DNA of 64,000 nt from Gloeocapsa sp. PCC 7428 (lineage in GTDB: Bacteria > Cyanobacteriota > Cyanobacteriia > Cyanobacteriales > Chroococcidiopsidaceae). Shown here in pieces: positions 30,576 to 39,173 of the stretch; position 1 is the stretch's first letter, and every line of letters begins with the position of its first letter. A model generated the notes under the pieces. The model did not search any database. It saw only the letters and a list, made by a program, of their open reading frames with translations, and was not told where the DNA came from. The translations under genes were made by a program, and so were the position numbers. Location: assembly GCF_000317555.1 (NCBI RefSeq), contig NC_019745.1, positions 2,728,001 through 2,792,000 on the forward strand. Reading direction: 5' to 3'.

Positions 30576-31125
30576 GCGCTTTTCTACAAAAATTAAAATA
30601 ATGGTGAATAAGTGTAAACTCTTTTTCTAAAAATTAAATATTTCTTGTAAATTCTTCTCAGATGATGATTGATTTAATATTTATTTAACTGTCTGAGGTT
30701 GTGGAAATATCAACATCTTCAAGCAGCGGATAGGCATAAAACAAAGAGTTGAGGTAAATAATTAGAATTAAATATCAAAGTGAAATTATTGTATCTATAT
30801 CAGTATGAGAAACAACTACAGTAGATAAGAATTTATAAAAGTCCTACTCCTCAAGCTGTGTTAGCTTACAGGATATTGTTGAAAGAAATCTAATGGAGGA
30901 AAATCGAAGTGCAATAAACTTAGTTTTTACTCATTATGTTACCTAAGTCACCTATTTCCGTAATGTCATATTAGGAGTAGTGATTTAATACAACAACTGT
31001 AAATCTGCGGTGAAGAACACTAAAGATATAATGAAAGTACTCAACCAAATGGGTGAGGAAACAAAAGTTCAGTTGTTGCATCCTGGAAAAACAGACTTGC
31101 AACTTAAATATCTTGGATTTGCACA
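30576..31125. other. 550-bp AT-rich intergenic region
   Basis: Divergent promoter region between hemW and the PIN/TRAM gene. I see only AT-rich sequence and a short open frame at 31031-31162 that overlaps the next gene's start and has no convincing features. No RNA gene is recognisable. Confidence 0.5.
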
Positions 31126-32205
31126 ATGCTTGACGCAATTATTATTATTTCATTCATTGTAGCAGGCGCAGGCATAGGTTATTACAGCATAGAACTGCTG
31201 CCTGAAAACGTGCAGCAGCAGGTGACTAACGTTGAAGCTTTGCGCTTGGTTTTTGCCGCTTTCGCTGCCTTGATTGGTGGTGCTGGGGGATTGAGTTTCC
31301 AGATTAGTTATCGTCGGATCGAGAAACAAGTCAGAGAAATGCCGATTGAGGTAATCTTGACGCGCGCGATCGGCTTAGTACTGGGGTTACTCATTGCCAA
31401 TTTAATGTTGGCACCATTATTTTTACTGCCAATTCCTGCGGATTTTAGCTTTATTAAGCCGTTGATCGCAGTGTTGGGCAGTATTATGTTTGCCTTTTCG
31501 GGCGTGAGTTTAGCAGATACTCACGGTCCTGCACTACTTAGACTGATTAATTTCAACAATGTCGAGTCGGTGTTGCTAGCCGAAGGAACCCTCAAAGCAG
31601 CCGCAACGAAAGTTGTTGACACTAGCTGCATTATCGATGGACGTCTGGAAACACTGCTAGAAACTGGCTTTCTCGAAGGACAAATTTTAGTTCCACAATT
31701 TGTTTTACAAGAACTGCAACAACTCGCCGACGGTGCTAAAGATCAAAAGCGCGTTCGCGGACGGCGGGGGTTAGAAATCCTCAATCGTTTGAAGGAAACT
31801 TACGCGGATCGAATTTTGATTCATCCAGTAGACTATGATGATGTACCAACTGTTGATGCTAAATTAGTGCGATTTGCGCAAGAGATCAGCGGTACATTGG
31901 TGACGAATGATTACAACTTGTCTAAAGTTGCGAGTGTTCAGAAAGTGCCAGTCCTCAATATTAATGATTTGGTGCAAGCGGTACGTCCGACTTACTTACC
32001 TGGTGATAGCATTGATTTGAAGGTTCTCAAAGAAGGTAAAGAACCAAGTCAAGGTGTCGGTTATCTCGAAGATGGCACAATGGTTGTGGTAGAAGAAGGC
32101 AGTAGCTACGTTGGTGGGGAAGTGAGGGTGATTGTGACAAGTGCGCTGCAAACGACCGCAGGAAGAATGATTTTTGCGAAACCACAAGCTTCAGCTTTGG
32201 CTTGA
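31126..32205 (+). CDS. PIN and TRAM domain membrane protein (YacL-like)
   Basis: A 359-residue protein. Four hydrophobic helices occupy about 1-135. The PIN domain (VVDTSCIIDGRLETLLETG, then VPQFVLQELQQLAD and GTLVTNDYNLSKVA) carries the acidic residues of a possible ribonuclease. A C-terminal TRAM domain (GVGYLEDGTMVVVEEGSSYV then VRVIVTSALQTTAGRMIFA) likely binds RNA. This is the conserved YacL-type arrangement of Gram-positive bacteria and cyanobacteria. Start at the ATG at 31126. A 69-residue frame follows 27 bases later, so they may be cotranscribed. Nuclease activity is inferred from the domain. Confidence 0.9.
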   Translation: MLDAIIIISFIVAGAGIGYYSIELLPENVQQQVTNVEALRLVFAAFAALIGGAGGLSFQISYRRIEKQVREMPIEVILTRAIGLVLGLLIANLMLAPLFLLPIPADFSFIKPLIAVLGSIMFAFSGVSLADTHGPALLRLINFNNVESVLLAEGTLKAAATKVVDTSCIIDGRLETLLETGFLEGQILVPQFVLQELQQLADGAKDQKRVRGRRGLEILNRLKETYADRILIHPVDYDDVPTVDAKLVRFAQEISGTLVTNDYNLSKVASVQKVPVLNINDLVQAVRPTYLPGDSIDLKVLKEGKEPSQGVGYLEDGTMVVVEEGSSYVGGEVRVIVTSALQTTAGRMIFAKPQASALA

Positions 32206-32232
32206 GGAAATGTATCGACAGCTACAAAGAAT

Positions 32233-32442
32233 ATGACGTTGCGATCGCTTCAGGCACTACGCTACGCGCAATCGCGCATCAAACTCTGTAACCGGTGCAA
32301 ACAACCTGCGCCGGTTTTATATCGAATTCAGTTTGACGAATCGGGTACGTGGATTTTTGTTTGTCCTGAGTATTGGCTACCGTTGAGTCAAAATAACCCG
32401 CATTACGCTTACGGTGGTACTTGGAAAGCGCGAAAGAAATGA
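32233..32442 (+). CDS. Small zinc-binding-like hypothetical protein
   Basis: A 69-residue protein with CNRCKQPAPVLYRIQFDESG and a WIFVCPEYWLPLSQNNPHY region. The CxxC plus one later Cys could form an incomplete zinc site. It follows the PIN/TRAM gene by 27 bases, suggesting one operon. I know no function. Confidence 0.6.
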   Translation: MTLRSLQALRYAQSRIKLCNRCKQPAPVLYRIQFDESGTWIFVCPEYWLPLSQNNPHYAYGGTWKARKK

Positions 32443-32477
32443 TGTGTAGATTTGATATGGATAATTATGCGTGGCTC

Positions 32478-32636
32478 AATCGTAGAAGCCCTCCGACTGA
32501 ACTCGGGGGCTAATTAAGCGAAGTCTGCACGGCGGCACACTAATAGAAGATATATTGTTTCTATAGCTATAATTCTTGTGTTAGTCCACGCAGGTGGACT
32601 TTGTTGATCTAGCCGCGAACTTATTCGCCAGGCGTT
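32478..32636. repeat. Dispersed two-hairpin repeat, third copy
   Basis: Carries the same GTCCAC-GCAG-GTGGAC palindrome and GCGAA...TTCGC block as 16018-16175, plus a diverged first half (CCGACTGAACTC, CACACTAAT). It lies between two unrelated genes. Confidence 0.72.
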
Positions 32637-32654
32637 TCGTCAAATCTAAGAAAT

Positions 32655-33038
32655 CTAAGACTGATAAATTTCTAAAGGTAAGGCGTCAGGATCTTGAAAG
32701 AAAGTGAAGCGTTTACCTGTTATTTCATCAACTCGAATTGGTTCTACCTCGACACCTTTTGATTGCAGTTCGAGTACAGTTTTCTCTAAGTCTTCTACCG
32801 CAAAAGCAAGATGTCTTAAACCACAAGCCTCTGGCGTACTTGGTCTTGTAGGAGGATTAGGGAAGGAAAATAACTCAATTTGGTCTTTGCCAATTTGTAA
32901 ATCTAATTTGTAAGAGTTTCTTGCAGCCCGAAAAGTTTCGTTAATTATTGAACAGCCTAAAACTTCGACATAAAATTTTTTAGAGCGTTCGTAGTCAGAA
33001 CATATGATCGCAACGTGATGAATTCCTGTAGTTTGCAT
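32655..33038 (-). CDS. VOC superfamily (glyoxalase-like) protein
   Basis: A 127-residue VOC-fold protein resembling the SMU1112c/YaeR glyoxalase-like group. It begins with GIHHVAIICSDYERSKKFYV, holds a central ELFSFPNPP, and ends with RHLAFAVEDLEKTV and FFQDPDALPLEIYQ, each supplying metal-ligand positions (His, Glu) of the fold. The family binds divalent metals and acts on varied small molecules; the substrate here is unknown. It appears monocistronic. Confidence 0.88.
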   Translation of the reverse strand: MQTTGIHHVAIICSDYERSKKFYVEVLGCSIINETFRAARNSYKLDLQIGKDQIELFSFPNPPTRPSTPEACGLRHLAFAVEDLEKTVLELQSKGVEVEPIRVDEITGKRFTFFQDPDALPLEIYQS

Positions 33039-33289
33039 GGAACATTCTGTTTAAATCTTGAATGTAACAGAAAGTCATATTGAGCGTCCTCAAAAAACAG
33101 AAACAACTTTCTGGCAGCAAAATACTCACATCTATCCTCAAGTTCTAACTACTAATACCAAGGAGAAAGAACTTGACTTTATTGTAAGTCCAGCCAAGCT
33201 CGTTTCCTACTAGGAGTTATATGAGCGGGTAGAAAATATCAAAGTATTGCTAAGATTCATCTAAAGACTCGTATGACGATAAAGCAACA

Positions 33290-33775
33290 TTATTGCATAG
33301 CCCCAATTAAGTAATCGAAGTATCCACCAGCTTCACTCGCATCTTCTGTAGACATCATTGTACTAGTAACATTTTTCATTGCGCGGACGCTCTCGACCAC
33401 AGCCTCTAGGGGAGTACCTAAGGAGCGATACATTTGACGGACACCAATAACCCCAATTTCTTCAATCGGCGTAGCATCACCAGCTACAATAGCATAAGTG
33501 ATCAAACGCAGATAATAATCCATATCGCGCAAGCAAGTTGCCGTCATTTCCCGACCGTAGGCGTTACCTCCAGGAGAGACAACATCAGGACGCCTTTGAA
33601 ACAGTTGGTCTCCAGCTTGCTTAATAATGCGCTCTCGGTTGGCTGTCAAGGTCTGAGCAAGGTGCAGGCGACGCTCACCACTCTCAGCTAAAATCTTCAT
33701 TTGTTCTAGTTCACCAGGACTAGGATAGCGAGTTTCGGCATCTGCATTTACAATCAACTTTTTGACAATACTCAT
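33290..33775 (-). CDS. Allophycocyanin alpha-subunit paralogue (ApcA-like)
   Basis: Phycobilisome core protein of 161 residues. Typical ApcA text: [40 protein letters not shown], the chromophore Cys in [20 protein letters not shown] and the end [10 protein letters not shown]. It differs from common ApcA in several positions (for example [20 protein letters not shown] and [15 protein letters not shown]), so it is a diverged paralogue rather than the housekeeping copy. It is not ApcD, which has a different chromophore segment. Unlike the usual apcA it has no adjacent apcB or apcC and sits in a stress gene set with OCP and NblA. It may make special core cylinders or act as an OCP docking subunit. 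Confidence 0.9.
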   Translation of the reverse strand: MSIVKKLIVNADAETRYPSPGELEQMKILAESGERRLHLAQTLTANRERIIKQAGDQLFQRRPDVVSPGGNAYGREMTATCLRDMDYYLRLITYAIVAGDATPIEEIGVIGVRQMYRSLGTPLEAVVESVRAMKNVTSTMMSTEDASEAGGYFDYLIGAMQ

Positions 33776-33991
33776 TAAAGGATTCCTTTATGTAAAGAAT
33801 GAAATCAAATCTAGTCAAATCACAATTCAATTGATTTACTATGTTTTCGTTCACTTGAGCTAAAAAATTAAACACAGCCATTACTAATAGATTCTAGTTT
33901 CTAGTTAGAAACTCATTACTTTATTCAGCAATATCACGTTTAACTAATAATTCAACAAAAACATAATTATTTGGTTAAGGGATTAAACAAA

Positions 33992-34027
33992 CAAGAATTC
34001 ATTGTCTAGTTAGACCGTGAATTCTTG
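33992..34027 (-). terminator. Probable terminator of the pentapeptide-repeat gene
   Basis: CAAGAATTCA pairs with TGAATTCTTG around an inner GTCT/AGAC stem. On the minus strand the hairpin is followed by a T-rich stretch (about 33981-33991). Confidence 0.55.
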
Positions 34028-34034
34028 TTACTTT

Positions 34035-34319
34035 TTAACCGAAGTAATTTGCAGAAGCTAGGAGATCGTTGTGTAACCTACCATCTGGCATTTTTGTTCC
34101 CCTCAAGTTAGTTCGCTTTAGATTTGCTCCTTTCAAACTAGCCCAATTGAGATTAGCATTGCTTAAATCTGAGCCACTTAAATCTGAGTTTCGTAAGTTG
34201 GTTCCGCTCAAATCTACTCCGCTGAGATTTGCCTTAATTAAGCTTATTCCTTGCCAGTCTTCTTGCCTAAAATCTCTGTTGCCGGCTGCATATCGTTTTA
34301 AAACTTCATTGGCATCCAT
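34035..34319 (-). CDS. Pentapeptide-repeat protein
   Basis: A 94-residue protein containing about ten A(D/N)LXX repeats: KANLSGVDLSGTNLRNSDLS, then GSDLSNANLNWASLKGANLK and RTNLRGTKM. Such repeats fold as a right-handed quadrilateral beta helix. The function in cyanobacteria is generally unknown. It sits between the ApcA paralogue and the OCP gene on the same strand, with about 410 bp to OCP and a terminator-like hairpin after it, so it may have its own transcript. Confidence 0.9.
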   Translation of the reverse strand: MDANEVLKRYAAGNRDFRQEDWQGISLIKANLSGVDLSGTNLRNSDLSGSDLSNANLNWASLKGANLKRTNLRGTKMPDGRLHNDLLASANYFG

Positions 34320-34732
34320 ACTGGCTGCCTCACTGATGATTAGCGCGATCGCTATTTATATATTCATCATACATCACAATCAGTAGACTTACCAAAATAA
34401 TGTTTTTCTTAATCATTAACAGGCAAAAAAATGACAATAATACTATTTAATTTGTATTTTTTAGCTATATTTAATATAGATATGTATCCCCACAATTTTC
34501 TTTAACAAATGCTTTGTTTAGAAAGTTTTTAAGAGATGCAGGTAAGCACAAGTTGCAAAAATGGGGCTTACAAAAACATTTTAGAGTATTAACTAATATT
34601 TGATAAACTCGAAAAAAAAGTAGCACAGGTTATACAAAAGGCAAGATTGCTTATTTGTCTCACGCTTACCAACACTCAGAGGATAGGATGTCTAACAAAC
34701 TTGCCTATTATACTTGCGTTCAGGAACTTCCT
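34320..34732. other. AT-rich gap between pentapeptide-repeat gene and OCP gene
   Basis: 413 bp with no gene, repeat or clear hairpin; probably the promoter and leader of the pentapeptide-repeat gene and the 3' end of the OCP transcript. Confidence 0.5.
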
Positions 34733-35689
34733 TTATTTTACAAAGCCCATGTTTAGGAGTTCTTGAGGAGAGGCTAGCACGTCAATTGCCACAAAGAAAA
34801 TCTTGCCTTGAGGATTGAGCAAAAACCGCCATGCTAAATTTATGCTCACACTGTCACCAGCCCAGGGAGTCTGCACTTTACCCGTCACTTTAATCTGAGT
34901 AAATCCTTCTACAGGTTCAGAGATCCCTTGTTCAGGTATCAGCTTGAGTCCGTAGCATTCTTCATGCATATACGCCAGGATGGATTCTTGACCGACAATT
35001 GGTTCTTGGAAAGGGGGTTGTAAGGCACCGTCTTCAGTAAATAAAGCAACAGCCGCTGGGAAATTAAAGGCGTTCATATTCTCCATGTAACTCAGAACTG
35101 TTTCATTGTTGATGCCTTCAATGTTGATCTGAGTTCGGGGTGCAACTTGTTGAGGAGGAACTGCGGGTTCTTTGATTTTTTGAGTGTCAACTGATGAGGT
35201 ATATCCCATGTTGACAACAATATCTTGTAATACAGTAAGTTGCTGCCCTGGTTCAAGTTGACGAATGGCTTGCAGCACATCCGATGCTTTCGTAGATAGT
35301 TGATAGCCTTCTGGGATAGGGGCAACAATTCCCTGTTTCATCCACTCGCTTAACTGATACCAGAAACCTAATTTGACATTCGTACCGAAAGACGAATAGG
35401 TACGACAGATAGGAGTATCAGTATGGTTAACTAAATCGCACATCACTTGCGTTTGCTCTTGCGCAGGCATCTGCTGGATTTGAGTTAGGGTTTTTTCGGC
35501 GAAGATCATATTGGCTGCCCCTACAGCAGCAGGAGTGATTGTCACTCCCATCTCGGTATAGACAAACCAAAGTAAAGCTAACTGATCTTCACCACTAAGT
35601 TGATTGAATGATTCAACCGTAGCCGGAATTACATTAGCAACTTGAGTATCAGGAAAAATGGAACGTGCAGACTCGATAGTAAACGTCAT
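34733..35689 (-). CDS. ocp: Orange carotenoid protein (full length), unusual at residue 155
   Basis: Blue-light sensor that binds a keto-carotenoid and, when photoactivated, binds the phycobilisome core and quenches it. Both domains are present: N-terminal helical domain (1-165) with FTIESARSIFPDT, MGVTITPAAVGAANM and the carotenoid pocket residues Tyr44 and Trp110, and the C-terminal NTF2-like domain with Tyr201 and Trp287 (equivalents of the ketone-binding Tyr201/Trp288 of Synechocystis OCP). The linker is 165-190. Glu244 is kept (HEEC) but the partner Arg155, needed for phycobilisome binding in Synechocystis, is Gln (TVLQDIVVNMG). Position 101 is Phe, not Trp. It may belong to an OCP2/OCP3-type group. 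It is flanked by the ApcA paralogue side and ftsH. Confidence 0.96.
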   Translation of the reverse strand: MTFTIESARSIFPDTQVANVIPATVESFNQLSGEDQLALLWFVYTEMGVTITPAAVGAANMIFAEKTLTQIQQMPAQEQTQVMCDLVNHTDTPICRTYSSFGTNVKLGFWYQLSEWMKQGIVAPIPEGYQLSTKASDVLQAIRQLEPGQQLTVLQDIVVNMGYTSSVDTQKIKEPAVPPQQVAPRTQINIEGINNETVLSYMENMNAFNFPAAVALFTEDGALQPPFQEPIVGQESILAYMHEECYGLKLIPEQGISEPVEGFTQIKVTGKVQTPWAGDSVSINLAWRFLLNPQGKIFFVAIDVLASPQELLNMGFVK

Positions 35690-35828
35690 AATCGAAACTT
35701 CTCCAAAACGAAATTATATTGATTTGTTAGCAAGGATTAATTTTGTGGCTGTGCAAAATCGAATTGGGATAAAATCCGTTGCGCGATCGCATATTTAGAA
35801 TCGTTAAACGCCCAACGCAGTGGTAGCC

Positions 35829-37703
35829 TTAATGTGTCAATTGCATTGAGTTGCCGTCTTGAACTTGACTAAGTAGGCTGTGCAGTTTCTCACCCTCAAT
35901 AACTTCTGTCTCTAACAGTTGAGTAGCGATCGCCTCAAGTAAGTCGCGGTTCAGCTTGAGCGTATCCAAAGCTTGACGATGAGCGGTCTCTACAATGTCT
36001 TTCACCTCGCGGTCAATTGCCTGCGACGTTTCTTCACTGACCATCCGGCGGGGATTGGGCGCACCATCAGTCAGAAACATAGCTTGCTGTCCCTGTTGGT
36101 AAGCGAGCGGACCTAACACTTTACTCATACCATACGTTGTCACCATTCGCTCTGCTAGATCAGTCGCTCGTTGCAAATCGTTAGATGCACCAGTCGTGAT
36201 ACTGCCAAATACAATTTCTTCTGCCGATCTGCCACCAAGTAGAGTGGCGATCTGACCTCGGAGTTCAGCTTCGTCTAGAAGGAATCGATCTTCGGTTGGC
36301 AGTTGCAAAGTATAACCCAATGCTGCCATCCCTCGGGGTACGATCGAGATTTTCTCAACCCGACCACTTCCCTGCGTTAAGGCACCAACTAGTGCATGAC
36401 CTACTTCGTGATAAGCAACAATCTTCTTTTCCTTGTCATTAAGAACGCGGCTTTTCTTTTCAAGTCCAGCTACCACCCGCTCAATTGCCTCAGCAAAGTC
36501 TTTTTGTGCCACGGTTGGACGTTGACTGCGGGCAGCTAATAGTGCCGCTTCATTCACGAGATTTGCGAGATCTGCGCCAGCAAAACCAGGGGTGCGAGTT
36601 GCGATCGCTCTTAAATTCACGTCCCCATTCAACTTGACTTTTTGGGCATGAATATTTAGAATCGCCTCACGAGCCGATAAATCAGGGCGATCGACTAAAA
36701 CTTGACGGTCAAATCGACCAGGTCGCAAAAGTGCAGGGTCTAATACTTCTGGGCGATTGGTCGCTGCTAGGACAATCACAGTAGCATCACCAGCCGCAAA
36801 CCCATCCATTTCTGCTAACAGCTGGTTGAGTGTTTGTTCTCGCTCATCGTTACCGCCATAAAACCCACCACTGCTACGAGACTTGCCGATCGCATCTAAT
36901 TCATCAATAAATACGATACAGGGAGCCTGTTTCTTCGCTTGCTCAAACAGATCGCGCACCCGCGAGGAACCAACGCCGACAAAAAGTTCCACAAATTCAC
37001 TACCAGAGATACTAAAGAACGGTACTCCTGCTTCTCCTGCAACCGCCTTTGCCAGCAGCGTTTTACCGGTTCCTGGTGGACCTACTAACAGCACACCCTT
37101 GGGAATCCGCGCGCCAATTTGGGTATAGCGCTCTGGAGCCTTGAGGAAATCTACAATCTCAACTAATTCGGTCTTGGCTTCTTCAACCCCAGCTACGTCA
37201 GTAAAGGTAGTCTTGTCAGATTCTCCTTCTACATAAACTTTGGCTTTACTCTTACCAATCGAGAGTACACCTTGGGGACCACCCCCACCGCGTCTGCTAA
37301 AAAACTGCCAAATTGCTACAAAAATTAGAGGCGGAATCACCCAACCCAGCAGACTAGTAAACCAGCCATTCTTAGGTGGCGGTGCGGCTGCAAACTCAAC
37401 GCCTTTCTCTTCTAACAACTTGGGCAAGCTCAAATCAAAAATGGGTGTCGTTGAAAACACAGTTCCAACTTCGTCATCGACAGCTTTCAATTGAAACCGA
37501 ATCTGGTTTTGACCAATTTGAGCGCGACCAACTTCTCCTTGCTGCACCTGATGAATAAACAAACTATAGGGAACAGCAGGAATTTGAGGACCAAAGAAAC
37601 TAGGCAAGATAAAGTTTGCGAGCAAGAATAATACAGGCAACGCTAGTAAAAGATTACCAATCAGGCGAGAACGAGGAGAATTAGGTTGTTTTTTAATGGG
37701 CAT
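35829..37703 (-). CDS. ftsH: FtsH membrane protease
   Basis: AAA+ zinc metalloprotease of thylakoid or plasma membrane; cyanobacterial FtsH complexes replace damaged photosystem II proteins. Two transmembrane helices (about 15-35 and 115-135) flank a lumenal domain. Then come Walker [15 protein letters not shown], Walker [13 protein letters not shown], the second-region-of-homology [20 protein letters not shown] and the zinc site [11 protein letters not shown]. Length 624 is normal. I chose the ATG at 37703, preceded by GGTGA; an upstream TTG/GTG is less likely. Which of the four cyanobacterial types (FtsH1-4) it is cannot be fixed here; the position next to OCP suggests a stress-specific copy. 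Confidence 0.96.
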   Translation of the reverse strand: MPIKKQPNSPRSRLIGNLLLALPVLFLLANFILPSFFGPQIPAVPYSLFIHQVQQGEVGRAQIGQNQIRFQLKAVDDEVGTVFSTTPIFDLSLPKLLEEKGVEFAAAPPPKNGWFTSLLGWVIPPLIFVAIWQFFSRRGGGGPQGVLSIGKSKAKVYVEGESDKTTFTDVAGVEEAKTELVEIVDFLKAPERYTQIGARIPKGVLLVGPPGTGKTLLAKAVAGEAGVPFFSISGSEFVELFVGVGSSRVRDLFEQAKKQAPCIVFIDELDAIGKSRSSGGFYGGNDEREQTLNQLLAEMDGFAAGDATVIVLAATNRPEVLDPALLRPGRFDRQVLVDRPDLSAREAILNIHAQKVKLNGDVNLRAIATRTPGFAGADLANLVNEAALLAARSQRPTVAQKDFAEAIERVVAGLEKKSRVLNDKEKKIVAYHEVGHALVGALTQGSGRVEKISIVPRGMAALGYTLQLPTEDRFLLDEAELRGQIATLLGGRSAEEIVFGSITTGASNDLQRATDLAERMVTTYGMSKVLGPLAYQQGQQAMFLTDGAPNPRRMVSEETSQAIDREVKDIVETAHRQALDTLKLNRDLLEAIATQLLETEVIEGEKLHSLLSQVQDGNSMQLTH

Positions 37704-37810
37704 GAGTATCACCAATATTGAGCATTTGAGCAGCTTTATTTATAAATATTAAAAATAGCTACAGAGCGGTAAAGGGCAGTGTGCAAATGTGTCGGTCACT
37801 CGGCTTGACT

Positions 37811-38368
37811 TCATTTGGGGTTAATTTTATGGCGATCGCTTTCCGAACGAGTATGACGCGAAAAACGAAGTATGAATCCCTTCGGCTTGATACCCCGATC
37901 TGGGTAGTCTTTTAAGTCAGTCCAAGAATGCATATATCCGAGACGTTCCATTTCTCTGGCAAATGCACGGTGCGCTCCGCGTCCAGGATCGACGATGATG
38001 ACATCCACTTGACTACTAGAGTGGCGATCGATAAATGAGGATACCAGATCTATATGTTGATGTTCGTATAAAACATCGCTGCCTATGATTAAGTCAAACT
38101 TTCCCAAGCTCAGTGCAGTGTTCCAATCTCCGGTTTTAAAGCGTATTGGAGCTAAAGAGTTTAAGATCGTATTTTCAAGCAGAAAAGACTGAGCAAGAGG
38201 ATGGTAGTCGCTAGCAGTAATATCTCCGCCGAGTTGTTTAACTACGATGCTAGGTAGACCAATACCGCAACCAATTTCTAAAATACGTCTTCCTTCAAGT
38301 GGCTCCTGAAGCATTACCATAGCCAAAATCTTGCTCATCGGCCATATCTGTCCAAATAGAGACCACAT
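37811..38368 (-). CDS. Class I SAM methyltransferase (Methyltransf_16-like), N-terminus probably longer
   Basis: Methyltransferase with SAM motif ILEIGCGIGLPSIVVKQLGG, the acidic ASDYHPLAQSF loop, FDLIIGSDVLYEHQHIDLV and VDPGRGAHRAF, resembling lysine methyltransferases of the METTL21/Methyltransf_16 group. The first ATG is at 38368, but the frame continues upstream to 38533 with family-like sequence, including FETICIGGIEYTIQSLLDLQ and FSDPNEEALRLGISSA, that contains no ATG, GTG or TTG. The true start is likely a rare codon, perhaps ATC at 38506, eight bases after GGAG, or the gene has lost its start. Its substrate is unknown. It lies between ftsH and an HLIP gene. Confidence 0.82.
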   Translation of the reverse strand: MWSLFGQIWPMSKILAMVMLQEPLEGRRILEIGCGIGLPSIVVKQLGGDITASDYHPLAQSFLLENTILNSLAPIRFKTGDWNTALSLGKFDLIIGSDVLYEHQHIDLVSSFIDRHSSSQVDVIIVDPGRGAHRAFAREMERLGYMHSWTDLKDYPDRGIKPKGFILRFSRHTRSESDRHKINPK

Positions 38369-38731
38369 AGCTGAGGATATTCCGAGCCGCAGCGCTTCCT
38401 CATTTGGATCTGAAAACTGTTGGAGATCGAGTAAGCTTTGAATTGTGTATTCTATACCACCAATGCAAATCGTCTCGAATTTTACTTTGTAGTTATGTTT
38501 TGAGATAAGGATAGCTCCAAGGATTAGTTCGATTTAACTGTGTTGTCGTGTTCTATGCCATATTGGACGTATCTTTGATCGGTTCAGGAATGCGAATGAA
38601 GTTAAAGATTTTCATGCTTTGCCTTGGGCATATTACCGACTAGCAGTTGATTCTAGCTACGTCTTAGATAGCTCATTAAATCTGGTTATCCTAGCTTCTC
38701 TAAAAAAACCAATTTGTGAGCGAAGCTCAAC

Positions 38732-38908
38732 TTATAAAAGACCCCAATAGTGAAGAAAACCTTGACCAGAAAATACCTCAATTAAAACGGCAGACAAAAA
38801 ACCAATCATCGCCAAACGACCGTTCCAAATTTCAGTTTGAGGTGTAAATCCCCAGCGCCAGGCATTGCGATTCTTGTTCAAGGAGGTAATGTTTGTGTTA
38901 GCTGACAT
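38732..38908 (-). CDS. hli: High-light-inducible protein (HLIP / small CAB-like)
   Basis: A 58-residue protein I found outside the longer frames. The chlorophyll-binding helix [20 protein letters not shown] carries the ExxNxR signature. After a short N-terminal region ([13 protein letters not shown]) and the single membrane helix comes a hydrophobic tail ending GFLHYWGLL. HLIPs bind chlorophyll and carotenoid, quench excess energy and assist photosystem II assembly under light stress. GGAG lies 8 bases before the ATG. It sits between the methyltransferase and nblA on the same strand. The identification is strong; a specific subtype (HliA/B/C/D) is not assigned. Confidence 0.93.
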   Translation of the reverse strand: MSANTNITSLNKNRNAWRWGFTPQTEIWNGRLAMIGFLSAVLIEVFSGQGFLHYWGLL

Positions 38909-38975
38909 GGTTAATACTCCAATTTTTATGGCTGTAGCGACTCATTCAATGATGCAAAACCATCACTTCGTAGTT

Positions 38976-39173
38976 TTATCGAGAAGTAGAATTTTGATCT
39001 AAATTCCATTCGTGTTTGAGAAGTTCTTGATAAATTGTTTCCCGAACCATCATGTATCTATACTGCGCGAGTAAAAACTCTTGAGCTTGTTCGCGAGACA
39101 TTTGCTGCACTAGGTCGGAAAAGCTTCTGAGGCTAAATTCTTGTTCTAAAGTTAATTCGATAGTCTGATCCAT
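38976..39173 (-). CDS. nblA: Phycobilisome degradation protein NblA
   Basis: Small (65-residue) adaptor that binds phycobiliproteins and helps disassemble phycobilisomes, delivering them to Clp protease, in nutrient starvation and high light. The text IELTLEQEFSLRSFSDLVQQ, MSREQAQEFLL and YQELLKHEWNLD is diagnostic of NblA. It has an AGGAG ribosome-binding site 6 bases before the ATG. It is the first gene of the minus-strand group that includes the HLIP, ftsH, OCP and ApcA paralogue genes, although no single operon can be proven because gaps of 60-400 bp separate them. Confidence 0.95.
   Translation of the reverse strand: MDQTIELTLEQEFSLRSFSDLVQQMSREQAQEFLLAQYRYMMVRETIYQELLKHEWNLDQNSTSR

Noticed and set aside
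31031-31162. 43-residue frame upstream of the PIN/TRAM gene
   Set aside because: It overlaps the start of the PIN/TRAM gene in another frame, has no ribosome-binding site and no recognisable sequence.
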